In this document: piece after piece, positions 17,419 to 26,435 of the stretch | Position numbering within the stretch: the first letter of the stretch is position 1 | How the letters are laid out: every line of letters begins with the position of its first letter | Assembly (NCBI RefSeq): GCF_900115245.1 | Contig: NZ_FOVT01000002.1 | Span: 67,005 to 131,004 of the forward strand | DNA: 64,000 nucleotides | Reading direction: 5' to 3' | Source: Mesorhizobium sp. NFR06 | GTDB taxonomy: Bacteria; Pseudomonadota; Alphaproteobacteria; Rhizobiales; Rhizobiaceae | Translations under genes and position numbers: made by a program | The notes under the pieces: generated by a model | What the model was told of the DNA's origin: nothing | Databases searched by the model: none | The model's input: only the letters and a program-made list of their open reading frames with translations

Positions 17419-19371
17419 CTAAACGCGTCCAACCCTGCCCGACGAAACGCCGAACCCTTCGATCAGCGCTTCCGTTGCCTGCACATCGTTGAATTGCGCT
17501 TGAATCTCGACGAGATGCCGGAAGTTTTCATCCGAAGGGTCTGCATCGAGCGCCGCCTGCGCCTGCTTCAGCTCTCTATGTAAGGTGCGCGCGCTGCGCT
17601 GCAAGTGCAGCGCTTGGTTGAAGGCGTCGCGGGCGTCGTCGAGCGCCGCGGTTTCGAGCGCCGGCCACTGCCGCGCCCGCTTGATCAGCTCCACGGCCCG
17701 CCCCCAGATGCCGCCGCACCCGGCGCGCTCGATAGTGGCTATGACGGCGCCGCGCTCGTTGGCCGCGTCATGCGCCATCGCATCGAGTATGGCTGCGTGG
17801 AGTTTCCGCAAATCCGAATTGGCAAGGTCGAGGAACTCGACATGCGCGAAATTCTCGTCGATCAGCGCCGGGTGGTTGACCAGGGCCACGATGATCGTCG
17901 CCTCGCGCACCGACATCCCCTCGCCGGCCCGCTTGACCAGCGCCGATCGCCCGAGGCTCTCGGTGATCGCGGCGCGCCCGCCGGCCGCAGCGCCTCGCCC
18001 GAACGCCCCGCCGGGGCCCGGCGCTTTGCCGCGCTCGCCGGGCCGGCCGGCGGAGCGTCCGCCCTGACCTTGCCGCGCGGCGCGCTGCGAGCCGAAGAAG
18101 CTCAGCACCCGCTCGCGCATTTCCTGCTGGTAGTGGTAGCGCAGGCTTTCGTCGCGGATGCGGCTGGTGAGTTCGCGCAACGTCTTTTCAAGCTCCGCCC
18201 GCCGCTCCGGCGTGTCGAAGACCCCGCCCGCCGTCTCGCGCATCCACAACAGGTCGGCAAGCGGCCGCGCTTCCGAAAGCACCGCGCGGAAGGCGTCCGG
18301 ACCATCCGCCTTCACCAGATCGTCCGGGTCCTTGCCTTCCGGCAACAGCGCAAAGCGCGCCGAACGCCCGGGCTGGATCGCCGGCAGCGCCAGGTCGGCG
18401 GCGCGCCACGCCGCCTTCAGCCCGGCCTGGTCGCCGTCGAAGCACAGCACCGGCTCGCCGGCCATGCGCCACAGAAGCTCGAGCTGGTTTTCGGTGAGCG
18501 CGGTGCCGAGCGGCGCCACGACATTCTCGAAGCCGGCCTGGGCGAGCGCGATAACGTCCATATAACCTTCGACGGCAATCACCGTGCCGCCTTTGGCCAG
18601 GGCTTTGCGGGCGCGGGCGAAATTGTAGAGCACATTGCCCTTGTGAAAGAGCTCGGTGTCGGGCGAGTTCATGTATTTGGCCAAAGCGTCGGGGGCCAGC
18701 GCCCGCCCACCAAAGGCGATGATCTTGCCGCGCGAATCCGGGATCGGAAACATGATGCGGTCGCGGAACCAGTCATAGGAGACCGGAATATCGTCGCCGT
18801 GCCGCACCAGGCCGCAGGCCTCGATATCGGCCTTCGGCACGCCTTTGGCGGCAAGATGTTCCTTGAGCGCATTGCGGCTGTCCGGCGCGTAACCGAGCCG
18901 GAACGATTGTTGCGTCGCCGGGGTCAGCCCGCGGTCGCGCAGATACGCGCGTGCCTTGGCGCCTTCCGGCCCCTGCAACCGCTCCTGGAAGAAGGCCGTC
19001 GCCATTTCCATCACGTCGGTAAGGCTGGCGCGCTCCTTCTCGCGCTGTTCTTCCTGGGCGTCGCGCACCGGCATCGGCACGCCGGCCATCTCGGCGATCT
19101 TCTCGACTGCTTCCGGGAAGCTCATGCCGTCGAGCTCGGTGAGGAACTTGAAGTGGTCGCCCGACACCGAGCAGCCGAAGCAGTGAAAGCGGCCCTTCTT
19201 GTCCTCGCAATGGAAGGACGGGCTTTTCTCGCCGTGGAACGGGCAGCAGGCCCAGTAATCGCCGCGCGACGCGTTGGTCTTCTTCCTGTCCCATGCGACA
19301 CGCGCGCCGATGACAGATGAAATCGGCACGCGGTCGCGTATCTCGTCGAGGAAGGCGGGCGGAAAGCGCAT
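17419..19371 (-). CDS. dnaG: DNA primase DnaG
   Basis: The 650-residue primase has the N-terminal zinc ribbon (Cys43, His46, Cys64, Cys67 in CCPFHGEKSPSFHC and RFHCFGC), the catalytic TOPRIM core with EGYMDVIALAQAGFENVVAPLGTALT and VLCFDGDQAGLKAA, and a C-terminal helicase-binding domain after an Arg/Gly-rich linker (~430-470). It makes RNA primers for replication with DnaB. It is read leftwards into rpoD. The C-terminal part is the usual variable region. Cytoplasmic, at the replication fork. Confidence 0.98.
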   Translation of the reverse strand: MRFPPAFLDEIRDRVPISSVIGARVAWDRKKTNASRGDYWACCPFHGEKSPSFHCEDKKGRFHCFGCSVSGDHFKFLTELDGMSFPEAVEKIAEMAGVPMPVRDAQEEQREKERASLTDVMEMATAFFQERLQGPEGAKARAYLRDRGLTPATQQSFRLGYAPDSRNALKEHLAAKGVPKADIEACGLVRHGDDIPVSYDWFRDRIMFPIPDSRGKIIAFGGRALAPDALAKYMNSPDTELFHKGNVLYNFARARKALAKGGTVIAVEGYMDVIALAQAGFENVVAPLGTALTENQLELLWRMAGEPVLCFDGDQAGLKAAWRAADLALPAIQPGRSARFALLPEGKDPDDLVKADGPDAFRAVLSEARPLADLLWMRETAGGVFDTPERRAELEKTLRELTSRIRDESLRYHYQQEMRERVLSFFGSQRAARQGQGGRSAGRPGERGKAPGPGGAFGRGAAAGGRAAITESLGRSALVKRAGEGMSVREATIIVALVNHPALIDENFAHVEFLDLANSDLRKLHAAILDAMAHDAANERGAVIATIERAGCGGIWGRAVELIKRARQWPALETAALDDARDAFNQALHLQRSARTLHRELKQAQAALDADPSDENFRHLVEIQAQFNDVQATEALIEGFGVSSGRVGRV

Positions 19372-19455
19372 CGGGAAACTCGTTTGCCCTCCATATAAGC
19401 AGGCCGCTCGGGCGCGACGACTCTTAATGCCGATCGTACCCGCTTTTCACAGACG

Positions 19456-19483
19456 AAAAGAAGGCGGCCAGGTGGCCGCCTTC
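19456..19483 (-). terminator. Terminator of RcnB-like gene
   Basis: GAAGGCGGCC/GGCCGCCTTC with loop of 4 (19460-19483) followed on the minus strand by CTTTTC. It lies 25 bp after the stop of the gene at 19508 and before dnaG. Confidence 0.7.
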
Positions 19484-19507
19484 TTCGGTAGTCCGGATTG
19501 TCGCGGA

Positions 19508-19870
19508 TTACCGCGCGGCGCTCGCGCCGAAGATGATGCCCGACAGCACACTGACCAACACATAGTCGTTGCCGACGCGAATCCATTCCTGGCCGGGGCC
19601 GGGGCGGCGCAGGCCGTAACGGTTCCAGTCGCGGACCGGCTGGTGACGCTTCCAGTTGGAGTATCTCTGGCCGCTGCGCCAATGGCTGCGCTTCACGATG
19701 ACCGTGTTCTTCACGACACGCTTGTCGACATGCCGGCCCGGCTGCTGCCAGTCGACCTGCGTGTAGTTCGACTGCGGCACGCTCGGCTGAGGGAGCGGCG
19801 CGGCCTGACCCGAGAAGGCCGAGGCGGCCAGCATCGAGGCCGTGACGGCGGAGAGTATGAGGCGCTTCAT
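19508..19870 (-). CDS. RcnB family periplasmic protein
   Basis: A 120-residue secreted protein: signal peptide MKRLILSAVTASMLAASAFS with likely cleavage near GQA-APLP (about residue 24), then a basic, Trp/Arg-rich mature part (SHWRSGQRYSNWKRHQPVRDW) ending in RVGNDYVLVSVLSGIIFG. The sequence WIRVGNDYVLVS near the end is the RcnB signature. E. coli RcnB affects nickel and cobalt efflux; metal role in this strain is unproved. Single gene with own terminator and an upstream dyad. Confidence 0.82.
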   Translation of the reverse strand: MKRLILSAVTASMLAASAFSGQAAPLPQPSVPQSNYTQVDWQQPGRHVDKRVVKNTVIVKRSHWRSGQRYSNWKRHQPVRDWNRYGLRRPGPGQEWIRVGNDYVLVSVLSGIIFGASAAR

Positions 19871-19941
19871 GGTCGGTGCTCCGTGGTTGTCGATAGACTG
19901 AGGAGTATTCGCCGATGGATGAACCGAAACTGAACACTTGA

Positions 19942-19957
19942 ATTACAATTCTGTAAT
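19942..19957. promoter_or_regulatory. Dyad upstream of the RcnB-like gene
   Basis: A perfect inverted repeat ATTACA-ATTC-TGTAAT lies 72 bp before the RcnB-like start. The TTACA-type half-site is reminiscent of response-regulator sites. The rest of 19871-20235 shows no gene. Confidence 0.35.
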
Positions 19958-20235
19958 GATTTCCGATGCTTGCGCAGACATCCTCAATGAACCGCCTGAT
20001 CGCGCCCGGACATGCTCCCCCTGCTTTCGAGCATCCTGAGGCGAAGCGCCGCCGCAGGGCGCGTGCAACCAATGCGCCCGCCATTCATTTCCGACATGTT
20101 CCGTCGAGCGGAGACGATCATCGCATCAGAAAAATCTATTACTCGGCTAATCTTAATTGGTGTATTTCCATGCCTCGAGATGGCTAAGATTCGTACTCCT
20201 CTGCGCCCCGCCAATGCCGCCCCGCGAGGTCGGCT

Positions 20236-21900
20236 GTGAGCGGCTCCGTCGTCCTCCTGCACCTTGCCGGCGCGGTGGCGCTGATGCTGTTCGCCACCCG
20301 CATGGTGAAGACCGGGGTCGAGCGCGCCTATGGCGACGTGCTGCGCCACAGGCTGCGTGCCACCATGCGCAATCCGATCATGGCGGTGCTCGCCGGCTGC
20401 GGGCTGGCGGTCGCCCTGCAGAGCTCGACCGCGGTGACGCTGCTGGTCGGCTCCTTCGCCGGCGCCGGCATCGTTTCAGGCGCAGCCGGGCAGCTTGCCG
20501 TGCGCGGCGCCGAGATCGGTTCGGCGCTCGTGGTCAAGCTGCTCACCTTCGACCTCACGCTTTTGGTGCCGCTCTGCCTGATCGCGGGCACCGTCATGTT
20601 CATGGCCACCGAGCGGCGCGACTGGCGGCAGTTCGGCCGCATCCTGATCGGTATCGGCCTGCTGATCCTGTCGCTGGAGATGATCGGGCAGGCATCCGAG
20701 CCGCTGCGCAACAGCCAGTTGATGCCGCTGATCATCAATTATTTCTCGGGCGATTCCATCACGACCTATCTGATGGCCGCGCTGATCACGTGGCTGTTCC
20801 AGTCCAGCATCGCCGCGGTCCTTCTGATGGCGACGCTGGCGGGTCGCGGGCTGATAACGCCGGAACTGGGCGTGGTGCTCGTGCTTGGCGTCAACCTTGG
20901 CTCGTCGCTCATCGCGCCGATGCTGACGCGGTCGGCCGCGCCCGAGGTTCGTATCGTGCCGATAGGCAATCTTCTGATGCGCGGCCTCGGCTCGCTGGTC
21001 ATGCTGGTCCTGATCATGACCTTCAAACCGGATTTCGCCTTCATCGGCAAAACCGCGCCCGATCAGATCGTCAATGCCCACATCCTGTTCAACGTGCTGA
21101 TCTTGCTTGCCGGCCTGCCGCTGGCCGGTCTCGTCTACCGCGCTTCCGGCCGCATCGTGGCGCTGGCCAGCAAGCAACAGCCGGCCGCCACGCTCGAGGT
21201 CGTGGAGCTTTCGGCTCTCAACGAGAGCGCCCTCGACACACCGAGCCAGGCTCTCGCCAACGCGACGCGCGAAGTGGTGCGGGTGTGCGAGACGGTCGAG
21301 ATCATGCTGAAGCGCATCATCGAGCTTTACGAGGATGCGGATCCCGCCAAGATCAAGGCGCTTGCCGCGCTCGACGACCGCGTCGACAGGAAACACGCCG
21401 CGATCAAGCTCTATCTCGCCAAGATCACCAGGAACCCGCTGACCGAGGACGAGGCGTTGCGGTGCCAGGAGCTGATCGGCGCCTGCGTCAAGCTTGAGCA
21501 GGTCGGCGACATCATCGTGCGCAACATGCTCGTGCACGTCAGGAAGAAGCTGGAGCGCGGCCTGGAATTCACGCCTGAGGGCTGGCAGGAGCTTTGCGCG
21601 TTCCATGCCTCGGTACTCGCCAACGCGCACCTTGCCTTCAACGTGCTGGTCTCGCGCGATCCGGAGACCGCGAGGCAGCTGGTGCTGGAGAAGGATCTCC
21701 TGCGCGAGCGCGAGAAGGAAACCAGCGCCAGCCATTTCATGCGCCTGCGCGAGGGCACCGCCAAAAGCGTCGAGACGAGCTCGATCCACCTCGACACCAT
21801 CCGCGACCTGAAGCAGATCAACTCGCTGCTTGCCTCGATCGCCTATCCGGTGCTCGAGGAGCGTGGCCTGCTCGGTGGCTCGCGATTGAAGGCCGGCTAG
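20236..21900 (+). CDS. Na/Pi cotransporter family protein with PhoU-like C-terminal domain
   Basis: The 554-residue protein has the NptA/YjbB layout: several membrane helices over about 1-310 with the duplicated QSS motif (ALQSSTAVTLLVGSFAGAG near residue 57 and LFQSSIAAVLLMATLAGRG near 196), followed by a helical PhoU-like cytoplasmic domain (~340-545). Family members move phosphate with sodium, often as exporters. The GTG start at 20236 follows a GAGG site; no shorter start preserves the first helix. No phoR/phoB genes are nearby. Confidence 0.9.
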   Translation: MSGSVVLLHLAGAVALMLFATRMVKTGVERAYGDVLRHRLRATMRNPIMAVLAGCGLAVALQSSTAVTLLVGSFAGAGIVSGAAGQLAVRGAEIGSALVVKLLTFDLTLLVPLCLIAGTVMFMATERRDWRQFGRILIGIGLLILSLEMIGQASEPLRNSQLMPLIINYFSGDSITTYLMAALITWLFQSSIAAVLLMATLAGRGLITPELGVVLVLGVNLGSSLIAPMLTRSAAPEVRIVPIGNLLMRGLGSLVMLVLIMTFKPDFAFIGKTAPDQIVNAHILFNVLILLAGLPLAGLVYRASGRIVALASKQQPAATLEVVELSALNESALDTPSQALANATREVVRVCETVEIMLKRIIELYEDADPAKIKALAALDDRVDRKHAAIKLYLAKITRNPLTEDEALRCQELIGACVKLEQVGDIIVRNMLVHVRKKLERGLEFTPEGWQELCAFHASVLANAHLAFNVLVSRDPETARQLVLEKDLLREREKETSASHFMRLREGTAKSVETSSIHLDTIRDLKQINSLLASIAYPVLEERGLLGGSRLKAG

Positions 21901-22030
21901 CCGGCAGAGATTTGCCGTGCTGGCGCCAATTTGGGAACAAGGTTGCGCCATTCGCCCGCGACCTGCAAAATTAGTCTTTGCTCATCCAGCCATCCGTCGG
22001 CTAAGCATCGGGCTCAGCCGGAGGAAATCG

Positions 22031-22240
22031 ATGGACACCCATTCGCGCAGCTTCGCCAAGGCGCTTTCGTGGCGCGCCACCGGCACGATCGACACGATGA
22101 TCATATCGCTGGTGGTGACGGGCAGCATCAAGCTCGCGGCCACCATCGGGCTCACCGAGGTCATCACCAAGTCGCTGCTCTACTATCTGCATGAGCGGGC
22201 CTGGCTGAAGATCCCCTATGGGCGCAAAACGACCATCTAG
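22031..22240 (+). CDS. DUF2061 domain membrane protein
   Basis: A 69-residue protein with two hydrophobic helices (about 15-34 and 38-57): AKALSWRATGTIDTMIISLVVTG and IGLTEVITKSLLYYLHERAW, which is the DUF2061 pattern; it ends KIPYGRK. GGAGGAAATCG precedes the ATG. It may be co-transcribed with the Na/Pi gene 130 bp upstream. Function unknown. Confidence 0.85.
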   Translation: MDTHSRSFAKALSWRATGTIDTMIISLVVTGSIKLAATIGLTEVITKSLLYYLHERAWLKIPYGRKTTI

Positions 22241-22430
22241 AGCAATTCCAGGAAAAGTGTGACACGGTTTTCCGTCAGGAATTGCGTCAAAACAAAGAGA
22301 TAGAGCATTTCGCCGTTTCCGTGAAACGGTCGAAAGCTCTAATGCATGCCGCGCAAAAGTGCGCGGCGGTTTTGCGAACGCGACATGCGCAAACAAGGCC
22401 TAAAAGCGCGACGCGCTTCGCGCCCTACGC
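22238..22430. repeat. Intergenic mosaic palindromic repeat, copy 2
   Basis: Module A (22238-22345, TAGAGCAATTCCAGGAAAAG...) matches the reverse complement of 1670-1773 almost base for base, and module B follows (about 22342-22388, ATGCATGCCGCGCAAAAGTG...GCGACATGC). Relative to copy 1, A is inverted while B keeps its direction, so the modules shuffle independently. It overlaps the DUF2061 stop by three bases. Confidence 0.8.
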
Positions 22431-22523
22431 TCAAGAAAAGCTAAAGCGGCGTCGACAATTTCTGCATTGCCCAGCCTGCCCAAGCGTGGTTTGAGGCGTG
22501 CATTCGTCGCTATGTTTTGAATC

Positions 22524-23705
22524 ATGCTGCCGCTGATTGCCCTTTTCCTTGCCGCCTTCGCCTTCGGCACCACCGAATTCGTCATCGCCGGCGTGCTGCC
22601 CGAGGTGGCGCACGGCCTGGGCGTTTCGGTGCCCACTGCCGGCTATCTGGTCTCCGGCTATGCCTCTGGCATCGCCATCGGCGGCCCGCTCCTGGCGCTC
22701 GCCACCAGCAAGGTTTCGCGCAAGACATTGCTCATCACGCTGACCATTGCCTTCACTCTCGGCCAGGCAGCCTGCGCGCTGGCGCCGGACTTCACCTCGA
22801 TGCTTCTGCTGCGCATTGCGACTGCCGTCGCGCATGGCTGCTATTTCGGCGTTGCCATGGTGGTTGCGGTCAGCCTGGTTCGCGAGGACCAGCGCGGCAG
22901 GGCCGTGGCGGTCATCCTTTCAGGGCTGACTGTTTCAAATGTCATCGGAGTCCCGGCCGGCACGGCGATCGGCAGCCTGTGGGGCTGGCGCGCCACCTTC
23001 TGGGTGATGGGCGCGCTCGGCATCGTAGCGATTGTCGCCATGCTGGCGCTGCTGCCGCGCACGGCGGGCGTCGCCAACCGGCCCGCCGGGCTGGCGCGCG
23101 AGGTGCGCGTGCTCGGCCGCCAGCAGGTCTGGACGTCGCTCATCCTGATGCTGATGCTGATGATCGGCCAGTTCGGCCTCTTCACCTACATCACGCCGAC
23201 GCTGCTCGAAGTCACCGGCCTCGACGAAAGCCTGATCCCCTGGGTGCTGCTGCTCAACGGTGTCGGCGCCACGATCGGCGTTCTTGTCGGCGGCAAGCTC
23301 GCCGACTGGAGGCTGATGCCGTCGCTGATCACCATGCTTGCCCTGCAGGCCGTGATGCTTGCCGTCATTCACGTCGTCAGCCCCTACCCCGTGCCGATGA
23401 TCGTCGCCATCGTTATCTGGGGCGGCCTCAACTTCGCCATCGGCGCGCCGATCCAGACGCGCATCCTCGCCTGGACGGCCGATGCCTCGAACCTCGCTTC
23501 CTCGCTGATCCCGTCCGGCTTCAATGTCGGCATCGCGCTCGCCGCCTCCCTGGGCGCGGCGATGCTCAATGCCGGCTATGGCTATCGCAGCCTGCCGTTG
23601 GCCGGCGCGCTGGCCATGCTGGTTGCGGTGGTCGTGGCGGTTGCCTCGCAAGCCTGGGAATGGCGCAGCCGCGCGGCACCGCCGCTGCCGGCGGCGGCGG
23701 AATAG
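22524..23705 (+). CDS. MFS transporter (DHA1-type drug/sugar efflux family)
   Basis: A 393-residue protein with about 12 hydrophobic helices. The start LIALFLAAFAFGTTEFVIAG and the loop PTAGYLVSGYASGIAIGGP are typical of the AraJ/chloramphenicol-resistance branch of DHA1 exporters; GRPVAVIL-like motif B region appears as RGRAVAVILSGLTVSNVIGV. No convincing ribosome site precedes the ATG, so the start is less sure. No regulator gene adjoins it. Substrate unknown. Confidence 0.87.
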   Translation: MLPLIALFLAAFAFGTTEFVIAGVLPEVAHGLGVSVPTAGYLVSGYASGIAIGGPLLALATSKVSRKTLLITLTIAFTLGQAACALAPDFTSMLLLRIATAVAHGCYFGVAMVVAVSLVREDQRGRAVAVILSGLTVSNVIGVPAGTAIGSLWGWRATFWVMGALGIVAIVAMLALLPRTAGVANRPAGLAREVRVLGRQQVWTSLILMLMLMIGQFGLFTYITPTLLEVTGLDESLIPWVLLLNGVGATIGVLVGGKLADWRLMPSLITMLALQAVMLAVIHVVSPYPVPMIVAIVIWGGLNFAIGAPIQTRILAWTADASNLASSLIPSGFNVGIALAASLGAAMLNAGYGYRSLPLAGALAMLVAVVVAVASQAWEWRSRAAPPLPAAAE

Positions 23706-23764
23706 CGCCCCCGCGCCGGGGCATCCGTTTTGAGACTTCCGACCTTGGCGAGCGGGAAGTATAG

Positions 23765-24322
23765 CTAAAGATCGATCCGGAATCTCAAGCTCTCCGCGCC
23801 GCCATAGGCGGCGTCCTCGAAGAAGCGGCCGACCAGCCTGCCGCGATTGGCTGTGATGACCTTCTGCGAAGCAGGATTGTCCGGTTTCGCGGTGATCTCG
23901 ACATAGTCGAGCCCGACCGCCCTCGCCTCGTCCAGCATCAGCCGCAGCGCTTCGGTGGCATAGCCGCGGCCTCGCTTCCACGGCACCACCGCATAGCCGA
24001 TATGGCCAAGCACACGCGAAGGTAGCGCCGAAGTGCCCTTCTGCCAGCGAAAGCCGATCGAGCCGGCAGCCTCGCCATCCCAGATCCAGCGCCGGAAGCC
24101 CGGCAGCCGCGGCACCTTGGTGCCGTCGGGCAAAGTGATGGGCGGTCCCTTCGCCTCGCGGTCGTCAAGGCTGGCGAGAAATTCAACTGGATCCTTCTCG
24201 ATAGCCTCGAGCTGCTCGCGCGTCGCCTGCAGGAGCCGCACATTGTCGGGCGACCACCCGCGCTCCAGCGCCGCCTTGTAGGACGGCAAATGCTCGAGCG
24301 CGGGCCTGACGATTTCGATCAT
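23765..24322 (-). CDS. GNAT family N-acetyltransferase
   Basis: The 185-residue protein shows the GNAT acetyl-CoA loop VVPWKRGRGYATEALRLMLDEA (about 110-131) and the following ITAKPDNPASQKVITANRGRLVG typical of RimJ/RimL-like acetyltransferases. It ends with FRIDL. Substrate unknown. It may share a transcript with the DnaB-like gene upstream (51-bp gap). Confidence 0.87.
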   Translation of the reverse strand: MIEIVRPALEHLPSYKAALERGWSPDNVRLLQATREQLEAIEKDPVEFLASLDDREAKGPPITLPDGTKVPRLPGFRRWIWDGEAAGSIGFRWQKGTSALPSRVLGHIGYAVVPWKRGRGYATEALRLMLDEARAVGLDYVEITAKPDNPASQKVITANRGRLVGRFFEDAAYGGAESLRFRIDL

Positions 24323-24373
24323 GGTTCATTTCCCTGTCGAGACCAGCAGGCATAACCGCCGCTCGGATCGCTC

Positions 24374-25084
24374 TCAAGCCGGCTGAAACTGGATTTCGCC
24401 CTTGTTGAGGAAACAAGCCTTGTCGAACAACGACAGGTCGAGCGGGTTCGGCAGCCGGATATCGCCGATATCCGGGACCGGTTTCCTGGAGGAATCATAT
24501 GACCTGTCGACCTGCGATATGAAGACCAGGACCAGCCCGCGTTCCCGGGCGAACGATCTCAGCGCGCGTATCTGGGCCATGAGCTCGGGATTCTCGCGCT
24601 TCTGGTCGAGCAACTGCAGATAGTCGACGACCGCCAGCGTGCCGCGTGGCGCCGACCGCAACGTCTCGATGATGTAGCCGGCGCTGATCGAGTCGGAATT
24701 GTCGAACTCGAACAGGCGGTCGAAATCGGCCGGTTCGGTCCCGATGTCACGGAACCGGTCCAGGATGTCGGCGTACGTGTATTCCAAGGTGAAGAATACA
24801 GCGCGATTGCCTTGCTTCATGGCGGCCACGGCAAGTTCGAGGCTCATCAGCGTCTTGCCTTGGCCCGGCCGCGCCGCCACGAGAACCATATCGCCGGGCA
24901 TCAGCCGTGCCAAAAGGCCGACGGCGGGCGTGGCTTCGGCGGCTTTGGCCGCAAGCATGCTCCAACTGCCAAAGCCTTCTTTGGCGGCGACGCGGTCGAG
25001 CGCATGATGGAGGGGAACATTCTCCCTGCGAGACATTAGCCTCGCCCGACGCTTCAGATGATAGACGGGTGCGGAAAGCCGCAT
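24374..25084 (-). CDS. Stand-alone DnaB-like/RecA-fold ATPase
   Basis: The 236-residue protein is only the ATPase domain of a replicative helicase: Walker A ARPGQGKT (residues 71-78), ALEWSR-like LELAVAAMKQGNRAVFFTLEY, Walker B TLAVVDYLQLLD (~148-159), and the arginine-finger region SQVDRSYD. The N-terminal primase-binding domain of DnaB is absent and replaced by ~45 basic residues (HLKRRARLMSRRENVPLHHAL). AGGAGGTTTTCG before the ATG at 25084 fixes the start. It lies away from dnaG. A role in DNA repair or a KaiC-like sensing role are both possible. Confidence 0.8.
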   Translation of the reverse strand: MRLSAPVYHLKRRARLMSRRENVPLHHALDRVAAKEGFGSWSMLAAKAAEATPAVGLLARLMPGDMVLVAARPGQGKTLMSLELAVAAMKQGNRAVFFTLEYTYADILDRFRDIGTEPADFDRLFEFDNSDSISAGYIIETLRSAPRGTLAVVDYLQLLDQKRENPELMAQIRALRSFARERGLVLVFISQVDRSYDSSRKPVPDIGDIRLPNPLDLSLFDKACFLNKGEIQFQPA

Positions 25085-25276
25085 CGAAAACCTCCTGCTG
25101 CGAGCAGTCCTTCGCAACCCCTCCTCATGCCTGGCGCTCGAACAGTCGGTTGAATGATCGACAGCCCCGCATGAACGATGCTTTCCCAATGGAGGGAGGA
25201 GGCGTGGGCGCGCCCGAATCGGATGATACTCCAATCCGCGCCGACCGAAAATCGCGGAGGTTGTACGGTGGCGGGG

Positions 25277-25327
25277 GCGACGCTTTTCGAAATGTCGTCA
25301 CCGGAACCACGCCCCAAAAAGCGTCGC
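25277..25327. other. Long-loop inverted repeat in a 338-bp gene-free gap
   Basis: GCGACGCTTTT (25277-25287) pairs perfectly with AAAAGCGTCGC (25317-25327). The gap 25085-25422 carries divergent promoters for the DnaB-like and the secreted-protein gene; I see no gene in it. Confidence 0.35.
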
Positions 25328-25422
25328 TAAACTAGAAGTGTTTCGCCGATGAATGCGAGATCTTCTATGATCGACCCGGGTGATTCACAGGTACGAGACA
25401 CTTCGACAGGAGGGGCAAACCG

Positions 25423-26424
25423 GTGCGGTTGAGATCTGTTCCGCTGGGCGCGGCCATCCTGTGTCTTGTCGCGATCCTGGCCGCCTTGACGGCATCGGTC
25501 AGTTCGTTTGCGGCTTTACGACCATCGAGCATACCGGACTGGTTGCAGCGCCATGTCGGCGATGGTGAGGGCCAGATCTCGCAGGTCGTGTTGGAGCGGG
25601 CGCGCGCGCTCTACCAGAAGAAAGTCGGCGATGGTTCGGTCAGCAACCCCTGCTACTTCGCCATGGACGCCACGCGCCCCGGCGATTTGGGCAACAGCGT
25701 GCTCGGCCAGCGCTACTACATCATCTGCGAGGCCAAACAGCTCTTCCGCGCGGTGTCCTCGGGCCATGGCGGCGGCCGCAATTTGAAAGGCGTTGCCGAT
25801 TTCTCCAACGGCAGGCGCTGCGCGAAAAACTTCGGCAACGCAATGGACTCCGAACTGACGGCCGGCGGTGCCTACATCACCGCCGAAACGAAAACCTCGT
25901 TCAAGGGCTACTACCGCGTCGGCGCCCAGAACGCGTTGTTCATGCGCACGTTCATCCAGTTCGACGGCGAAGGCGAAGCGGCGAACGCCAGGCAGCGTGT
26001 CATCGGCGGGCATCCGGCTGCGCTGCTCAGGGGCATGTGCCTGCGGAAAAATCCGAACAGTTCATACGCCGACCATGATGGCTTGGTCCCGTTCGGCAAG
26101 CTGGTGAATTATGCCGGCGGTCGCAGCAATGGCTGCACCAGTTGGTCGCCTGCCGATGCCGAGCAGATCATCCCGATTGTGAAGAACAACCCGACGACGC
26201 TCTACATCTATCCTGAATCGCGCGACATTGCCGCCGTTGCCCGCGCGAAATCCAGCGGCCAACCGCTCTCAGCCGCAGGACTTTACTGGAACGCTTCCTG
26301 CCTGAAGGAGATCGGCACGCCCAAATTCTGGCCGAGGAAGACGCTGGAGCCGATCATCGCGCAGTACAAGAAGGATCATCCGGCGCCGCCGCCGCAGCCG
26401 ATCCCCATGTGCAAGGATCCGTGA
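25423..26424 (+). CDS. Secreted L,D-transpeptidase-like (YkuD_2 type) protein
   Basis: A 333-residue protein with an N-terminal signal sequence (RSVPLGAAILCLVAILAALTA). The middle has SSGHGGGRNLKGVADFSN and a later GGRSNGCTSWSPADAEQII (about residues 228-246). In the murein L,D-transpeptidase catalytic family the Cys of SxGC attacks the peptide stem, and the SSGHG and SNGC blocks are in the same order here. It is longer than most family members and has extra Cys residues. It would act in the periplasm on peptidoglycan cross-links. GTG start with AGGAGGGG upstream. The family call is by motif order, so moderate. Confidence 0.68.
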   Translation: MRLRSVPLGAAILCLVAILAALTASVSSFAALRPSSIPDWLQRHVGDGEGQISQVVLERARALYQKKVGDGSVSNPCYFAMDATRPGDLGNSVLGQRYYIICEAKQLFRAVSSGHGGGRNLKGVADFSNGRRCAKNFGNAMDSELTAGGAYITAETKTSFKGYYRVGAQNALFMRTFIQFDGEGEAANARQRVIGGHPAALLRGMCLRKNPNSSYADHDGLVPFGKLVNYAGGRSNGCTSWSPADAEQIIPIVKNNPTTLYIYPESRDIAAVARAKSSGQPLSAAGLYWNASCLKEIGTPKFWPRKTLEPIIAQYKKDHPAPPPQPIPMCKDP

Positions 26425-26435
26425 AGCCGTAATCC

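Noticed and set aside
17605..19320. Long open frame antisense to dnaG
   Set aside because: Shadow of dnaG; no domain recognised and composition is that of complement translation.
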